Program-made: the position numbers and the translations under genes
Origin: Candidatus Kaiserbacteria bacterium RIFCSPLOWO2_12_FULL_50_10
Lineage (GTDB): Bacteria > Patescibacteriota > Minisyncoccia > Phycocordibacterales > UBA918
Length of the DNA stretch: 32,972 nt
Direction: 5' to 3'
NCBI GenBank assembly: GCA_001783515.1
Contig: MFMN01000024.1
Location: forward strand, 1 to 32,972
The notes under the pieces: generated by a model
Database searches by the model: none
What the model was told of the DNA's origin: nothing
The model's input: only the letters and a program-made list of their open reading frames with translations
Shown here: piece after piece, positions 9,699-17,697 of the stretch
Position numbering within the stretch: position 1 is the first letter of the stretch
Layout: each line of letters begins with the position of its first letter

Positions 9699-9724
9699 AG
9701 ATTAGCGAAGAAGTAAAAGGAAAA

Positions 9725-9764
9725 CAAAATACACTACTACCATTAATGGTAGTAGTGTATTTTG
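9725..9764. terminator. Perfect 40-bp palindrome, probable bidirectional terminator
   Basis: CAAAATACACTACTACCATTAATGGTAGTAGTGTATTTTG equals its own reverse complement; lies between convergent rplE and ppa. Confidence 0.85.
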
Positions 9765-9798
9765 CTATGTCTTCAGAATTCTTACTGTTATACAGCCG

Positions 9799-10191
9799 CT
9801 AGTTTCTAACGATCCTTGATTTAAACCACTGCTCTTGGAAATTGGTAGCTTCTCGTATCTCAGCATCCGTTAACTCTACTCCTTTTGGTACTATAATCAA
9901 TTTGTCATCGTCGTCATTTTCGCGATGAATGATGGCAATACATACGCCTTCAGCTTCTTGTAGCGGTTCGGTAACACCAAGATAATATACATCTAGATCA
10001 TCACCATCTGGAGCCTTTACTCCAGGTACGTACCCGTAATTCGCTTCATATACCCAGCCATGTTTTGGATGAGTGGAACCCAGAGGACGGTCAAAAGCAA
10101 CCTTAACTTCCTTGCCAAGGTATTCCATGGCAATTTCAAGCGATTTTGATACAGAGGTTTCAACTTTTTCTTGTGGTCTAAATTTTTCCAT
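9799..10191 (-). CDS. ppa: Inorganic pyrophosphatase family protein
   Basis: ANYGYVPGVKAPDGDDLDVYYLGVTEPLQEAEGVCIAIIHRENDDDDKLIIVP. Confidence 0.88.
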   Translation of the reverse strand: MEKFRPQEKVETSVSKSLEIAMEYLGKEVKVAFDRPLGSTHPKHGWVYEANYGYVPGVKAPDGDDLDVYYLGVTEPLQEAEGVCIAIIHRENDDDDKLIIVPKGVELTDAEIREATNFQEQWFKSRIVRN

Positions 10192-10242
10192 AGGTTCATT
10201 ATATATATTATTGCAGCAAAATCTAGAACTATAACATTTTGC

Positions 10243-10324
10243 TTGACTTTGGTGGTGTTCTCTGTATAATCACTCTCACAAAGCGCCGAAAGGCTCCGAG
10301 AAAAACCCGCATATGCGGGTTTTT
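10243..10324 (+). ncRNA. Candidate very small RNA: consensus promoter directly followed by an intrinsic terminator
   Basis: TTGACT (10243-10248), 16 nt, TATAAT (10265-10270), then terminator AAAAACCCGCAT/ATGCGGGTTTTT (10301-10324); predicted transcript ~50 nt without an ORF. Confidence 0.45.
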
Positions 10325-10330
10325 CGATGC

Positions 10331-10723
10331 CTACTTGAGAAATGATTGCAGTTTTCGCTTTATGTCGCTCAGAATGCTCATAGATATTTCATACATATTT
10401 CTTTCAAGGCGTTTCACACTCACTAGTCGCATCTGAGCAAGAATTGCAGAAACATGTAGCCCATTCGGGTCGGTGAAATTAAAATAGAAGTCAATATCTT
10501 TTTGCTTTGTAGAAAGAGGAACTACCCAAAACATATGGTTGTTAAACTTCTTAATAACTAAAAGCGGACGAGAGAAATGTTGTCCTGAGCCGTTTTGTTC
10601 ATACCCAATATTCTGACCAAGACTACTCATCCATACCTCACCTTCCTTCGGAAATTTAGATGGAGGTACAGTGCTTTCATCCAGCAACTTTTTAAGCTCA
10701 TTCCAAATATCGAATATTTTCAT
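10331..10723 (-). CDS. PemK/MazF-like endoribonuclease toxin family protein
   Basis: FPKEGEVWMSSLGQNIGYEQNGSGQHFSRPLLVIKKFNNHMFWVVPLSTK; no adjacent antitoxin ORF seen. Confidence 0.75.
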   Translation of the reverse strand: MKIFDIWNELKKLLDESTVPPSKFPKEGEVWMSSLGQNIGYEQNGSGQHFSRPLLVIKKFNNHMFWVVPLSTKQKDIDFYFNFTDPNGLHVSAILAQMRLVSVKRLERNMYEISMSILSDIKRKLQSFLK

Positions 10724-10773
10724 AATAACGAGTATATCACATGATGTAGATAACAAAGAGGTTAGTTGTATTC

Positions 10774-11139
10774 TTCAAGGTTCGTGAAGGAGACCTCTTA
10801 GGTTTCCAGGCAACGCTCCGCGGTGACCGCAAGAACGACTTCCTCGACAAGCTCGTGCATGTAGCATTCCCATCAACTCGCGACTTCCGTGGTCTCAAGA
10901 CTACGTCAGTCGACGCGATGGGTAACTACTCAATCGGTATCCCAGAACATACCATCTTCCCAGAATGTTACGAGGAGGTGAATTGTCACATCGTGACAAG
11001 AGAGACTGCCCTGGGGTATGATGAGATCAAGGATATTTTCCCATTCTCAATCACTATCGTAACAACTGCGAAGAACAAAGCTGAAACCCTAGCCCTCCTC
11101 CGCCACATCGGCATGCCACTTCAGAAAGAAGTTGCGTAA
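10774..11139 (+). pseudogene. Truncated second copy of rplE (3' portion only) with a +45 nt in-frame insertion
   Basis: Strong nucleotide similarity to 9378-9698 (FKVREGDLLGFQATLRGDRKNDFLDKLVHVAFPSTRDF...MPLQKEVA); lacks about the first 72 codons. Confidence 0.9.
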
Positions 11140-11162
11140 CCGTAGTCACGAAGAGTAAAAGG

Positions 11163-11199
11163 AAAAACACCCGAAGCAAGCAATTGCCCCGGGTGTTTA
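11163..11199 (+). terminator. Intrinsic terminator after the rplE fragment
   Basis: AAACACCCG...CGGGTGTTT. Confidence 0.7.
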
Positions 11200-11216
11200 T
11201 AAGTGATGTATCTGAG

Positions 11217-11882
11217 CTATGTTCCTATCGGACGCAGAGGTTTTGAGTGATTTTCTTTTATCTTTCTATCTAACTCCTCCCTGGACTTTTCGAGGTTACA
11301 CTTTTCAATCCTTGACTTCCAAAGATTGTAGAGTGCAATTGTGTTTGAATAATAGTCATGCTCCTTTCTCTTGTCAGATCTCTCAAATGCATAGTAAAGC
11401 CAACGATCTTCAATACTGGTGCAGAAACTATTCCCAGTGCAAGAAAATGCTGTTTCTTCATCGGCTACGCCAGCAATGAATGGAGTAGCAAATACCTCAA
11501 GAATATTTGCCCCATCTAAGTTATAGCGAGATAGAACGTTATGCTCAGTGTGTACATTCACATATTGTTCTCCAGCACGTTTAAGAATATCAGGATATAT
11601 TTTTTCCGATAATTCATTCTTCGTAAACCTAATGAGTCGTACTGGCAATGGTGTTAGTTCAATACCCTTGCTGCTCATGTAATCGTATGATCTTGTTGCC
11701 GCTGGGATATAATCGGTTAAAAAATACTTAGTCATGTCGGATGCCAATTTAACTGAATCTCGTTTGGAATTAAGTTTAAAGATTCGCCAGGTGAAGTATA
11801 TTCCAATGAGGGCAATGAGAGTGGCAATCATTGTGCCGATTTCTGCATATGCTGCAAATTCTTGTAGTGTGGTAGTTCCCAT
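11217..11882 (-). CDS. Hypothetical protein with one N-terminal TM segment
   Basis: YAEIGTMIATLIALIGIYFTWRIFKLNSKRDSVKLASDMTKYFL; DUF4760-like in style, family not confirmed. Confidence 0.7.
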   Translation of the reverse strand: MGTTTLQEFAAYAEIGTMIATLIALIGIYFTWRIFKLNSKRDSVKLASDMTKYFLTDYIPAATRSYDYMSSKGIELTPLPVRLIRFTKNELSEKIYPDILKRAGEQYVNVHTEHNVLSRYNLDGANILEVFATPFIAGVADEETAFSCTGNSFCTSIEDRWLYYAFERSDKRKEHDYYSNTIALYNLWKSRIEKCNLEKSREELDRKIKENHSKPLRPIGT

Positions 11883-11983
11883 AGAATTTAATGTTGGATT
11901 TTAGATTATATCCATATTCTACCATCATGAAAATATAATACAAGATTGTATGTATGGTACATGGAATACTTTTCCTGCTTTCA

Positions 11984-12113
11984 CGCTGGTTCCCTCCTGG
12001 ATGACAAAAATTGTGTAAGGTGTCATAAATTGATTGAAGGTTAAAATCGATTTTAACCATTACATAATTCAAACTTATGTTCCCCCATTTTGTCATCCAG
12101 GAGGGATCCAGCG
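11984..12113. repeat. REP-like inverted repeat pair enclosing a 20-bp palindrome
   Basis: CGCTGGTTCCCTCCTGGATGACAAAA (11984-12009) and TTTTGTCATCCAGGAGGGATCCAGCG (12088-12113): 25/26 complementary. Perfect palindrome GGTTAAAATCGATTTTAACC at 12039-12058. Confidence 0.85.
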
Positions 12114-12172
12114 CTAGGGGGGTGTGCACAATAAATCCCGTGATACGTAATGTGTCGCGGGATTTTCTATAT

Positions 12173-13603
12173 CTAAAAATCATCCATGTGGGCGTAGTCG
12201 GCATTGGGGTCTCCGGTTGCTGAATTTTGATGACCTTGGTCGATGTTGAGGAAGCGGACGTGGGCGCCGTCGAAGAAAAGTTCGCAGGAGCCGACGGCGC
12301 CGTGGCGGTGCTTTTCGACGAGGATTTCGGCGATATTCGGGCGCTCAGCGGGTTTGTCTCTGTTCATCTTGTCCTCACGATGAATGAACATTACAACGTC
12401 GGCGTCCTGCTCGATGGAACCCGAGTCGCGAAGGTCGGAAAGTTTTGGCTTGCCACCGCGTTGTTCGACGGCACGCGAAAGCTGTGAAAGTGCGATAATC
12501 GGCACCTTAAGTTCACGTGCGAGGATTTTGAGCGAGCGAGAAATTTCGGTCACCTGCTGCACCATGGAATCGGAGGCTTTTGTTGCGACAGGTGACATGA
12601 GCTGGAGGTAGTCGACGACGAGCAAATCGAGCCCGAATTCATTTTTGAGGCGACGCGCTGATGAGCGCATTTTCAAAATGTTGGTACCTGGCTGGTCGTC
12701 GATATGGATTGAGGCTTCGGCAAGGCGTCCGATTGCTTCCTGCACGGCAGCGTATTCGTCATCGTTTGAGAGCTTGCCGGTGCGGAGTTTCCATGAGTCA
12801 ACACCTGATTCCGATGCAAGCATACGCTCGCCAAGCTGCGCTGCGGACATTTCGAGCGAGAAAATACCCACATGTTTCTTTCCGTGCACGGCCGCATTGC
12901 GGGCGACGTCCATGGCGAAGGTTGTCTTTCCCATGGCAGGACGCGCAGCGAGAATGATAAGGTCAGACGGTTGGAAGCCGGCAAGGAGGGCATCGAGTGC
13001 GGTAAAGCCAGAGGGAACACCGCGGAGTTGCGCGCCGCCGGACGCGTTGAGTTCTTCGAATTTATTCCACACTTCAACAAGCGTTGAGTTCATCGTTTGA
13101 AACTTTGCCTGTGTTGGTGCGTTCGTTACTTCAAAAATGGACTTCTCGGCATGGTCCATAGCGTACTCGACGTTCTCGGGGTCTTGATAGCCGAGGTCGG
13201 CGATACTGTGTGCTGCGCGAATAAGTCCGCGGAGAATTGCTTTGTCGGAGACAAGCTGCGCGTAGTAGAGCGCATTTGCTGCGGCAGGCACGGCAGAGGT
13301 GAGGTCGGCGATGTAGTTGACGCCGCCGACGCGTTCGAGCTGACCGTTCGTTTTGAGTTTTGCGGTAATAGCAACGGTGTCGATAGGGTCGCCTTTCATA
13401 AAGACTTCCATGATGGCGCGGAAAATCTCACGATGCTTGTCGGCGTAGAAGCTCTCAGGCTTTATGTTTGCAGAGACATCATGAATAGACTCCGGCGTCA
13501 GCAAAATAGCACCCAAAAGCGCGCGCTCTGCATCGAGGTTGCTCGGTGACCTTCGGAGTTGTGCGCCCCCTTCATCCATAGATGGTGTCTCAAAATCTGG
13601 CAT
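12173..13603 (-). CDS. dnaB: Replicative DNA helicase DnaB
   Basis: NLDAERALLGAILL...LIILAARPAMGKTTFAMDVARNAA...VVDYLQLMSP...LSQLSRAVEQR...LRDSGSIEQDADVVMFIHRE. Confidence 0.97.
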   Translation of the reverse strand: MPDFETPSMDEGGAQLRRSPSNLDAERALLGAILLTPESIHDVSANIKPESFYADKHREIFRAIMEVFMKGDPIDTVAITAKLKTNGQLERVGGVNYIADLTSAVPAAANALYYAQLVSDKAILRGLIRAAHSIADLGYQDPENVEYAMDHAEKSIFEVTNAPTQAKFQTMNSTLVEVWNKFEELNASGGAQLRGVPSGFTALDALLAGFQPSDLIILAARPAMGKTTFAMDVARNAAVHGKKHVGIFSLEMSAAQLGERMLASESGVDSWKLRTGKLSNDDEYAAVQEAIGRLAEASIHIDDQPGTNILKMRSSARRLKNEFGLDLLVVDYLQLMSPVATKASDSMVQQVTEISRSLKILARELKVPIIALSQLSRAVEQRGGKPKLSDLRDSGSIEQDADVVMFIHREDKMNRDKPAERPNIAEILVEKHRHGAVGSCELFFDGAHVRFLNIDQGHQNSATGDPNADYAHMDDF

Positions 13604-13725
13604 CCCGCAAAGTATACCACGCAGGAAACCCCGCAGGGAGTTTGACACCTGTGCATTGTGTGGACAAAGTGTGCATAGCGAGAATTCCCCACACGGTTTT
13701 CTCGACTGTGCAGTATACTGCACGA

Positions 13726-14472
13726 ATGAATGACAAGATTACCTGTACGCCGCCTGAGGCGCATCGCATAACCACCGACCTTTTCGCAAACGACAAAAAT
13801 ATCGACCAATCATGGCGTGTATTCACCATTCTTTCTGAGTTTGTCCAGGGGTTTGACATGCTCCGTAAGTACGGCAGCGCTGTGACGTTTATGGGGAGTG
13901 CCCGCACGCTTCCGTCGGACCCGTATCATCAAGCAGCAACCGAACTTGCCTGCATGCTTGCCGGGGAAGGCGTCACTATTGTGACAGGTGGCGGCGAAGG
14001 TATTATGGGTGCGGCAAACTTTGGTGCGTATCGCGCGGGAGGGAAGTCAATTGGCTTCAACATTAAACTGCCAATGGAGCAGAAGCTAAATCCGTACGTC
14101 ACTGAATCAAAAACATTTCACTATTTCTTTTCACGCAAAGTAATGCTTGCCTATGCAAGTGAAGTGTACGTCTTTTTCCCCGGCGGTTATGGCACCTTCG
14201 ACGAGCTCCTTGAAGTGCTCACGCTGGTGCAAACACGCAAAATTGAGCGCGTGCCGATTGTGCTCTACGGTGCGGAATACTGGAATCCTCTTGTTGATAT
14301 TTTCAAGAATGTCCTTGCAAAGCGTGGTTTTATCAACAAAGAAGACCTCGATCTCTTTGTAGTGCGGGACACCGTGGACGATGCCTTCGCCTATATTGCC
14401 GACAGTATCAATAATCGTGCAAAAAAGCGCTCTCGATCTGAAAATGAAATGCCGGCACATCAGCCATCTTAA
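13726..14472 (+). CDS. TIGR00730/LOG-family Rossmann-fold protein
   Basis: VTFMGSART...IVTGGGEGIMGAANFGAYRAGGKSIGFNIKLPMEQKLNPYVTESKTFHYFFSRKVMLAYASEVYVFFPGGYGTFDELLEVLTLVQTRKI. Confidence 0.92.
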   Translation: MNDKITCTPPEAHRITTDLFANDKNIDQSWRVFTILSEFVQGFDMLRKYGSAVTFMGSARTLPSDPYHQAATELACMLAGEGVTIVTGGGEGIMGAANFGAYRAGGKSIGFNIKLPMEQKLNPYVTESKTFHYFFSRKVMLAYASEVYVFFPGGYGTFDELLEVLTLVQTRKIERVPIVLYGAEYWNPLVDIFKNVLAKRGFINKEDLDLFVVRDTVDDAFAYIADSINNRAKKRSRSENEMPAHQPS

Positions 14473-14480
14473 TATAACGC

Positions 14481-15926
14481 ATGCCTGAAATCTCACCCGA
14501 CACCAAAGAATTCTACACGCCAACACCTTTGCGGTGGTGGGCGTTTGTGCGGCAACTTGCGTATGTGATTGCCATGTTTACGCTCCTGAGTGGCGCACTC
14601 TATTTCGGCTATCGCACCTTTTTCTACACGGCACCAACCTGTTTTGACGGCATGCAAAATGGTGAAGAAGCGGGTGTCGACTGCGATGGCTCCTGTGAAA
14701 AAATATGTATCGCGCAGATTGCACAGCCATCAATCGAATGGGCAAAGGCATTTAAGGTGCAAGACGGGCTCTATCACGCCGTTGCATTAATCGCAAACAC
14801 CAACAGAGTGGCAGGCACCCGCGAGCTCGCGTATACCCTTACTGTGGAAGACGAAGCAGGAGTTATTGCAGAGCGGAAAGGTACCATGACGCTCCCGCCT
14901 GATGGGCAATACCCAATCTTTGAAGGGCGCATTGCGACAGGAGCACGCACACCAACATCGGTGCGCGTGAGCTTTGACCACGCGCTCTCCTACTGGAGCA
15001 TGCTGCCATGGAGCCGCACCGACTACACAGTGCTGAGTCGTACGATTACCGGCGCCGGCTCGATTGCCCCAAAACTCACCGCAAGCATACAGAGTAATCT
15101 CTATACCGAGACAAAAGACCTCCGCGTGGTTGCGGTCGCCTACGACAGCATGCGCACCCCGCTCGTCGCGTCGCAAACCATATTGCCAAGCCTTCCTGCA
15201 CAAGCGAAAACTGATGCAATCTTTACCTGGTCCGCACCAATCGCCGGGACGCTTCGCTCGTGTCAAATTCCGTCCGACCTCGTGCTTATGCTCGACCGTT
15301 CTGGCTCAATGGCAGCCGACGGCGGCACACCGCCTGAGCCGCTCGAAAGCGCAAAAAACTCCGCAGCGACCTTCATAGAAACGCTCAGCGCAATCGACCG
15401 TGCAGCGCTCGTTTCGTATGCGACAACACCAAGTCTTGGCGGGAAACTTACGGCAAACCACGCCGATACTCGTGCCGAGATTATGAACATTGCGCTCGGC
15501 AAAGACGGCGTGCAGTACACCGACCTCGCCGCAGCAATTCGCGAAGCAGCGCGTATCTTGGAAGATGGCAAGAATCCCGATGCGCGTCAAGTCATTGCGC
15601 TTCTCACCGACGGCGATATTACTCGCCCACTCAATCCCGCAGGGAAGCGCGATGTGCCCTATGCAGAGGCGCAGGCTGTCGCCGCAGCCGATGAGGTAAA
15701 ACGCGACGGCATTGCCCTCTACACCATCGGCTTCGGCAAAGTGTACGAAGGCGAGTCGTCAGAAGTTGCCCGCAACCGGCAGCTCATCACCTCACTCGCA
15801 ACCTCACCCGCACACAGTTTCTTCGCACCAACAAGCGCCAATCTCGCCAGCGTCTACAAAGAAATCTCCGAAGGCATTTGCGAAGATGGCCCGGCTATTA
15901 TCGACATTTTCATAGTCCCGCAATAA
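14481..15926 (+). CDS. Membrane-anchored von Willebrand factor A domain protein
   Basis: N-terminal TM; CFDGMQNGEEAGVDCDGSCEKIC; MIDAS-type LMLDRSGSMA and LLTDGDITRPLNP. Confidence 0.88.
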   Translation: MPEISPDTKEFYTPTPLRWWAFVRQLAYVIAMFTLLSGALYFGYRTFFYTAPTCFDGMQNGEEAGVDCDGSCEKICIAQIAQPSIEWAKAFKVQDGLYHAVALIANTNRVAGTRELAYTLTVEDEAGVIAERKGTMTLPPDGQYPIFEGRIATGARTPTSVRVSFDHALSYWSMLPWSRTDYTVLSRTITGAGSIAPKLTASIQSNLYTETKDLRVVAVAYDSMRTPLVASQTILPSLPAQAKTDAIFTWSAPIAGTLRSCQIPSDLVLMLDRSGSMAADGGTPPEPLESAKNSAATFIETLSAIDRAALVSYATTPSLGGKLTANHADTRAEIMNIALGKDGVQYTDLAAAIREAARILEDGKNPDARQVIALLTDGDITRPLNPAGKRDVPYAEAQAVAAADEVKRDGIALYTIGFGKVYEGESSEVARNRQLITSLATSPAHSFFAPTSANLASVYKEISEGICEDGPAIIDIFIVPQ

Positions 15927-16050
15927 CTTCTTCCAAAACGGGTGCACTTGTACAGGCTTCAGTCGCCCGCTCCTCCACGGTATAAAAATACCGCTCCGTC
16001 ACTTACTCCCTCCAGCCAGCACAATTGCATCCCGTTTTGAAAGAAGTTAT
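15923..16050. repeat. Inverted-repeat element E2, overlapping the stop of the VWA gene
   Basis: ATAACTTCTTCCAAAACGGGTGCACTTGT (15923-15951) pairs with ACAATTGCATCCCGTTTTGAAAGAAGTTAT (16021-16050), 27 matches; inner hairpin CGGTAT-AAAA-ATACCG (15978-15993). Confidence 0.88.
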
Positions 16051-16159
16051 GTGTTTTGCTCATGGTGCCGCCATTTACAAACTACTATACATGTGGTAGT
16101 TTTTGTGAGTTGTTCCTTCGTTCGTTACCTGTCTGTACACTGCAGAAAAAGGAGTTCAC

Positions 16160-16852
16160 ATGCTCGACAAACATGAGATGGCTATCCGTAGCGTTTATTA
16201 CGCTGATATCTTTGGTGGGGAAAAAATTACGAGAAGTCCTTTTCCGGAGCATCTCTGGCCAGTAATGAGTTACCCTGAGAAAATCAAAGGTCTCACTGAC
16301 CGTGGCTTCAAGGATCCTCACAAGATGATTGCTTCGTTCCCCTCGATTCTTGGTTTAGCCCTCGAAAACATCGATGCAAAAATCAAAGGTCTCACTGACC
16401 GTGGCTTCAAGAATCCGAAGGGGATAATTACCAAGCACTCCCCGATTCTTGGTTTTGCCATCGAAAACATCGATGCAAAAATTAGTGGACTCATCGCTCG
16501 CGGCTTCAAGGATCCTCACAAGATGATTGCTTCGTTCCCCCCGATTCTTGGTTTAGCCTTCGAAAACATCGATGCAAAAATCAAAGGTCTCACTGACCGT
16601 GGCTTGAAGGATGTTCAGGAAAAGGTTGTTTTATCACCCCAGATTCTCAGTTACTCCTTCGAAAACATCGATAGAAAAATGAGGCTTTGCCGTAGGCTTG
16701 GCGGGAATTATCAGGACTTTCTTGATTACGGGATAATTTTTGCAGGTATGTCGCCGAAGAATTACATTCCAATTCTTCGGAAATGCAGAGAACTTGAGTT
16801 CAGCCCATCTCCTAAAAATGTCTTCAAGATATACAGGGCGAAAAGTTTTTGA
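16160..16852 (+). CDS. Tandem helical-repeat protein resembling mTERF repeats
   Basis: About four 33-aa units KIKGLTDRGFKDPHKMIASFPSILGLALENIDA; AAGGAG before ATG. Confidence 0.75.
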   Translation: MLDKHEMAIRSVYYADIFGGEKITRSPFPEHLWPVMSYPEKIKGLTDRGFKDPHKMIASFPSILGLALENIDAKIKGLTDRGFKNPKGIITKHSPILGFAIENIDAKISGLIARGFKDPHKMIASFPPILGLAFENIDAKIKGLTDRGLKDVQEKVVLSPQILSYSFENIDRKMRLCRRLGGNYQDFLDYGIIFAGMSPKNYIPILRKCRELEFSPSPKNVFKIYRAKSF

Positions 16853-16884
16853 GTATCGCGCGTCACTCGCGCTCTGCACTACCG

Positions 16885-16913
16885 TACCTCGCGTCGCCGC
16901 GGGGTATTTTTTT
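16885..16913 (+). terminator. Intrinsic terminator
   Basis: TACCTCGCG-TCGC-CGCGGGGTA then T7. Confidence 0.85.
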
Positions 16914-16950
16914 GCTATTTGCATTTTGGAATTAGTGGTATACTGCTTCT

Positions 16951-17250
16951 ATGAGCGAAACGTTGCAGGCAAATATTTTCTTTCTTATTACCTCGATTGC
17001 GGTGGGTGTGGGGACGTTGTTCGTATGTGCGATATTGTACTATGTGGTGCGTATTGTGCGTCGCATCGACAACATTACTCGCCGTATTGATGAACGGAGC
17101 GAAGAAATCGCTAGCGACATGGCGCGCGCTCGTGCGTACGTTGTGCAGGGCAAACTTTTGCGCGCCTTCGGTACTATGCTCGGAAGAATATTTCGTGCGT
17201 CACCTCGCCGCTCCTCGCGTCCTGTAGACGAAGAGGAGGAAACACTATAA
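16951..17250 (+). CDS. Small single-TM protein
   Basis: MSETLQANIFFLITSIAVGVGTLFVCAILYYVVRIVRRIDNITRRIDERSEEI. Confidence 0.7.
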   Translation: MSETLQANIFFLITSIAVGVGTLFVCAILYYVVRIVRRIDNITRRIDERSEEIASDMARARAYVVQGKLLRAFGTMLGRIFRASPRRSSRPVDEEEETL

Positions 17251-17268
17251 GTATAAGTAACGAGTAAC

Positions 17269-17661
17269 ATGGCAACAAAAAAGGTAGCAGCTTCAAAAGA
17301 AAAAGGACTCTCAAAGGGTGAGAAGGTTGGTCTCGGTGTGGCACTTACCGCAGCTGCGGTGGGTGCTATCGGCGCGTACTTCCTTGCGGGCAGTAAAGAC
17401 GCCGCAAAGAATCGCAAAATGGTAAAGAGCTGGATGCTCAAAGCAAAGGCCGAAGTGCTTGAAGGGCTTGAGCAGGCTAAAAAAATGAGCTCGGAGGAGT
17501 ATGCACAGCTTCTTGATCAGGTATCTGCGGTGTATGCTTCTGCACAGAATGTTTCGAAGAAAGACATTGCTGAGTTTAAAGATGAAATGTCACAGCACTG
17601 GAAGAAGCTCGAACGAACGGGGAAGAAAGCAGTAAAGAAAGTTATTGCACCAAAAGAGTAA
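17269..17661 (+). CDS. YtxH-like small membrane protein
   Basis: VGLGVALTAAAVGAIGAYFLAGSKDAAKNRKMVKSWMLKAKAEVLEGLEQAKKMSSEEY. Confidence 0.65.
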   Translation: MATKKVAASKEKGLSKGEKVGLGVALTAAAVGAIGAYFLAGSKDAAKNRKMVKSWMLKAKAEVLEGLEQAKKMSSEEYAQLLDQVSAVYASAQNVSKKDIAEFKDEMSQHWKKLERTGKKAVKKVIAPKE

Positions 17662-17669
17662 AACTATTA

Positions 17670-17691
17670 AAAAACCGCATGTGCGGTTTTT
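17670..17691. terminator. Intrinsic terminator between convergent genes
   Basis: AAAAACCGCA-TG-TGCGGTTTTT. Confidence 0.85.
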
Positions 17692-17697
17692 CTATGT

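Noticed and set aside
10239-10436. 65-aa plus-strand ORF over the promoter/terminator near 10.3 kb
   Set aside because: It runs through an intrinsic terminator and antisense to the toxin gene; no coding signature.
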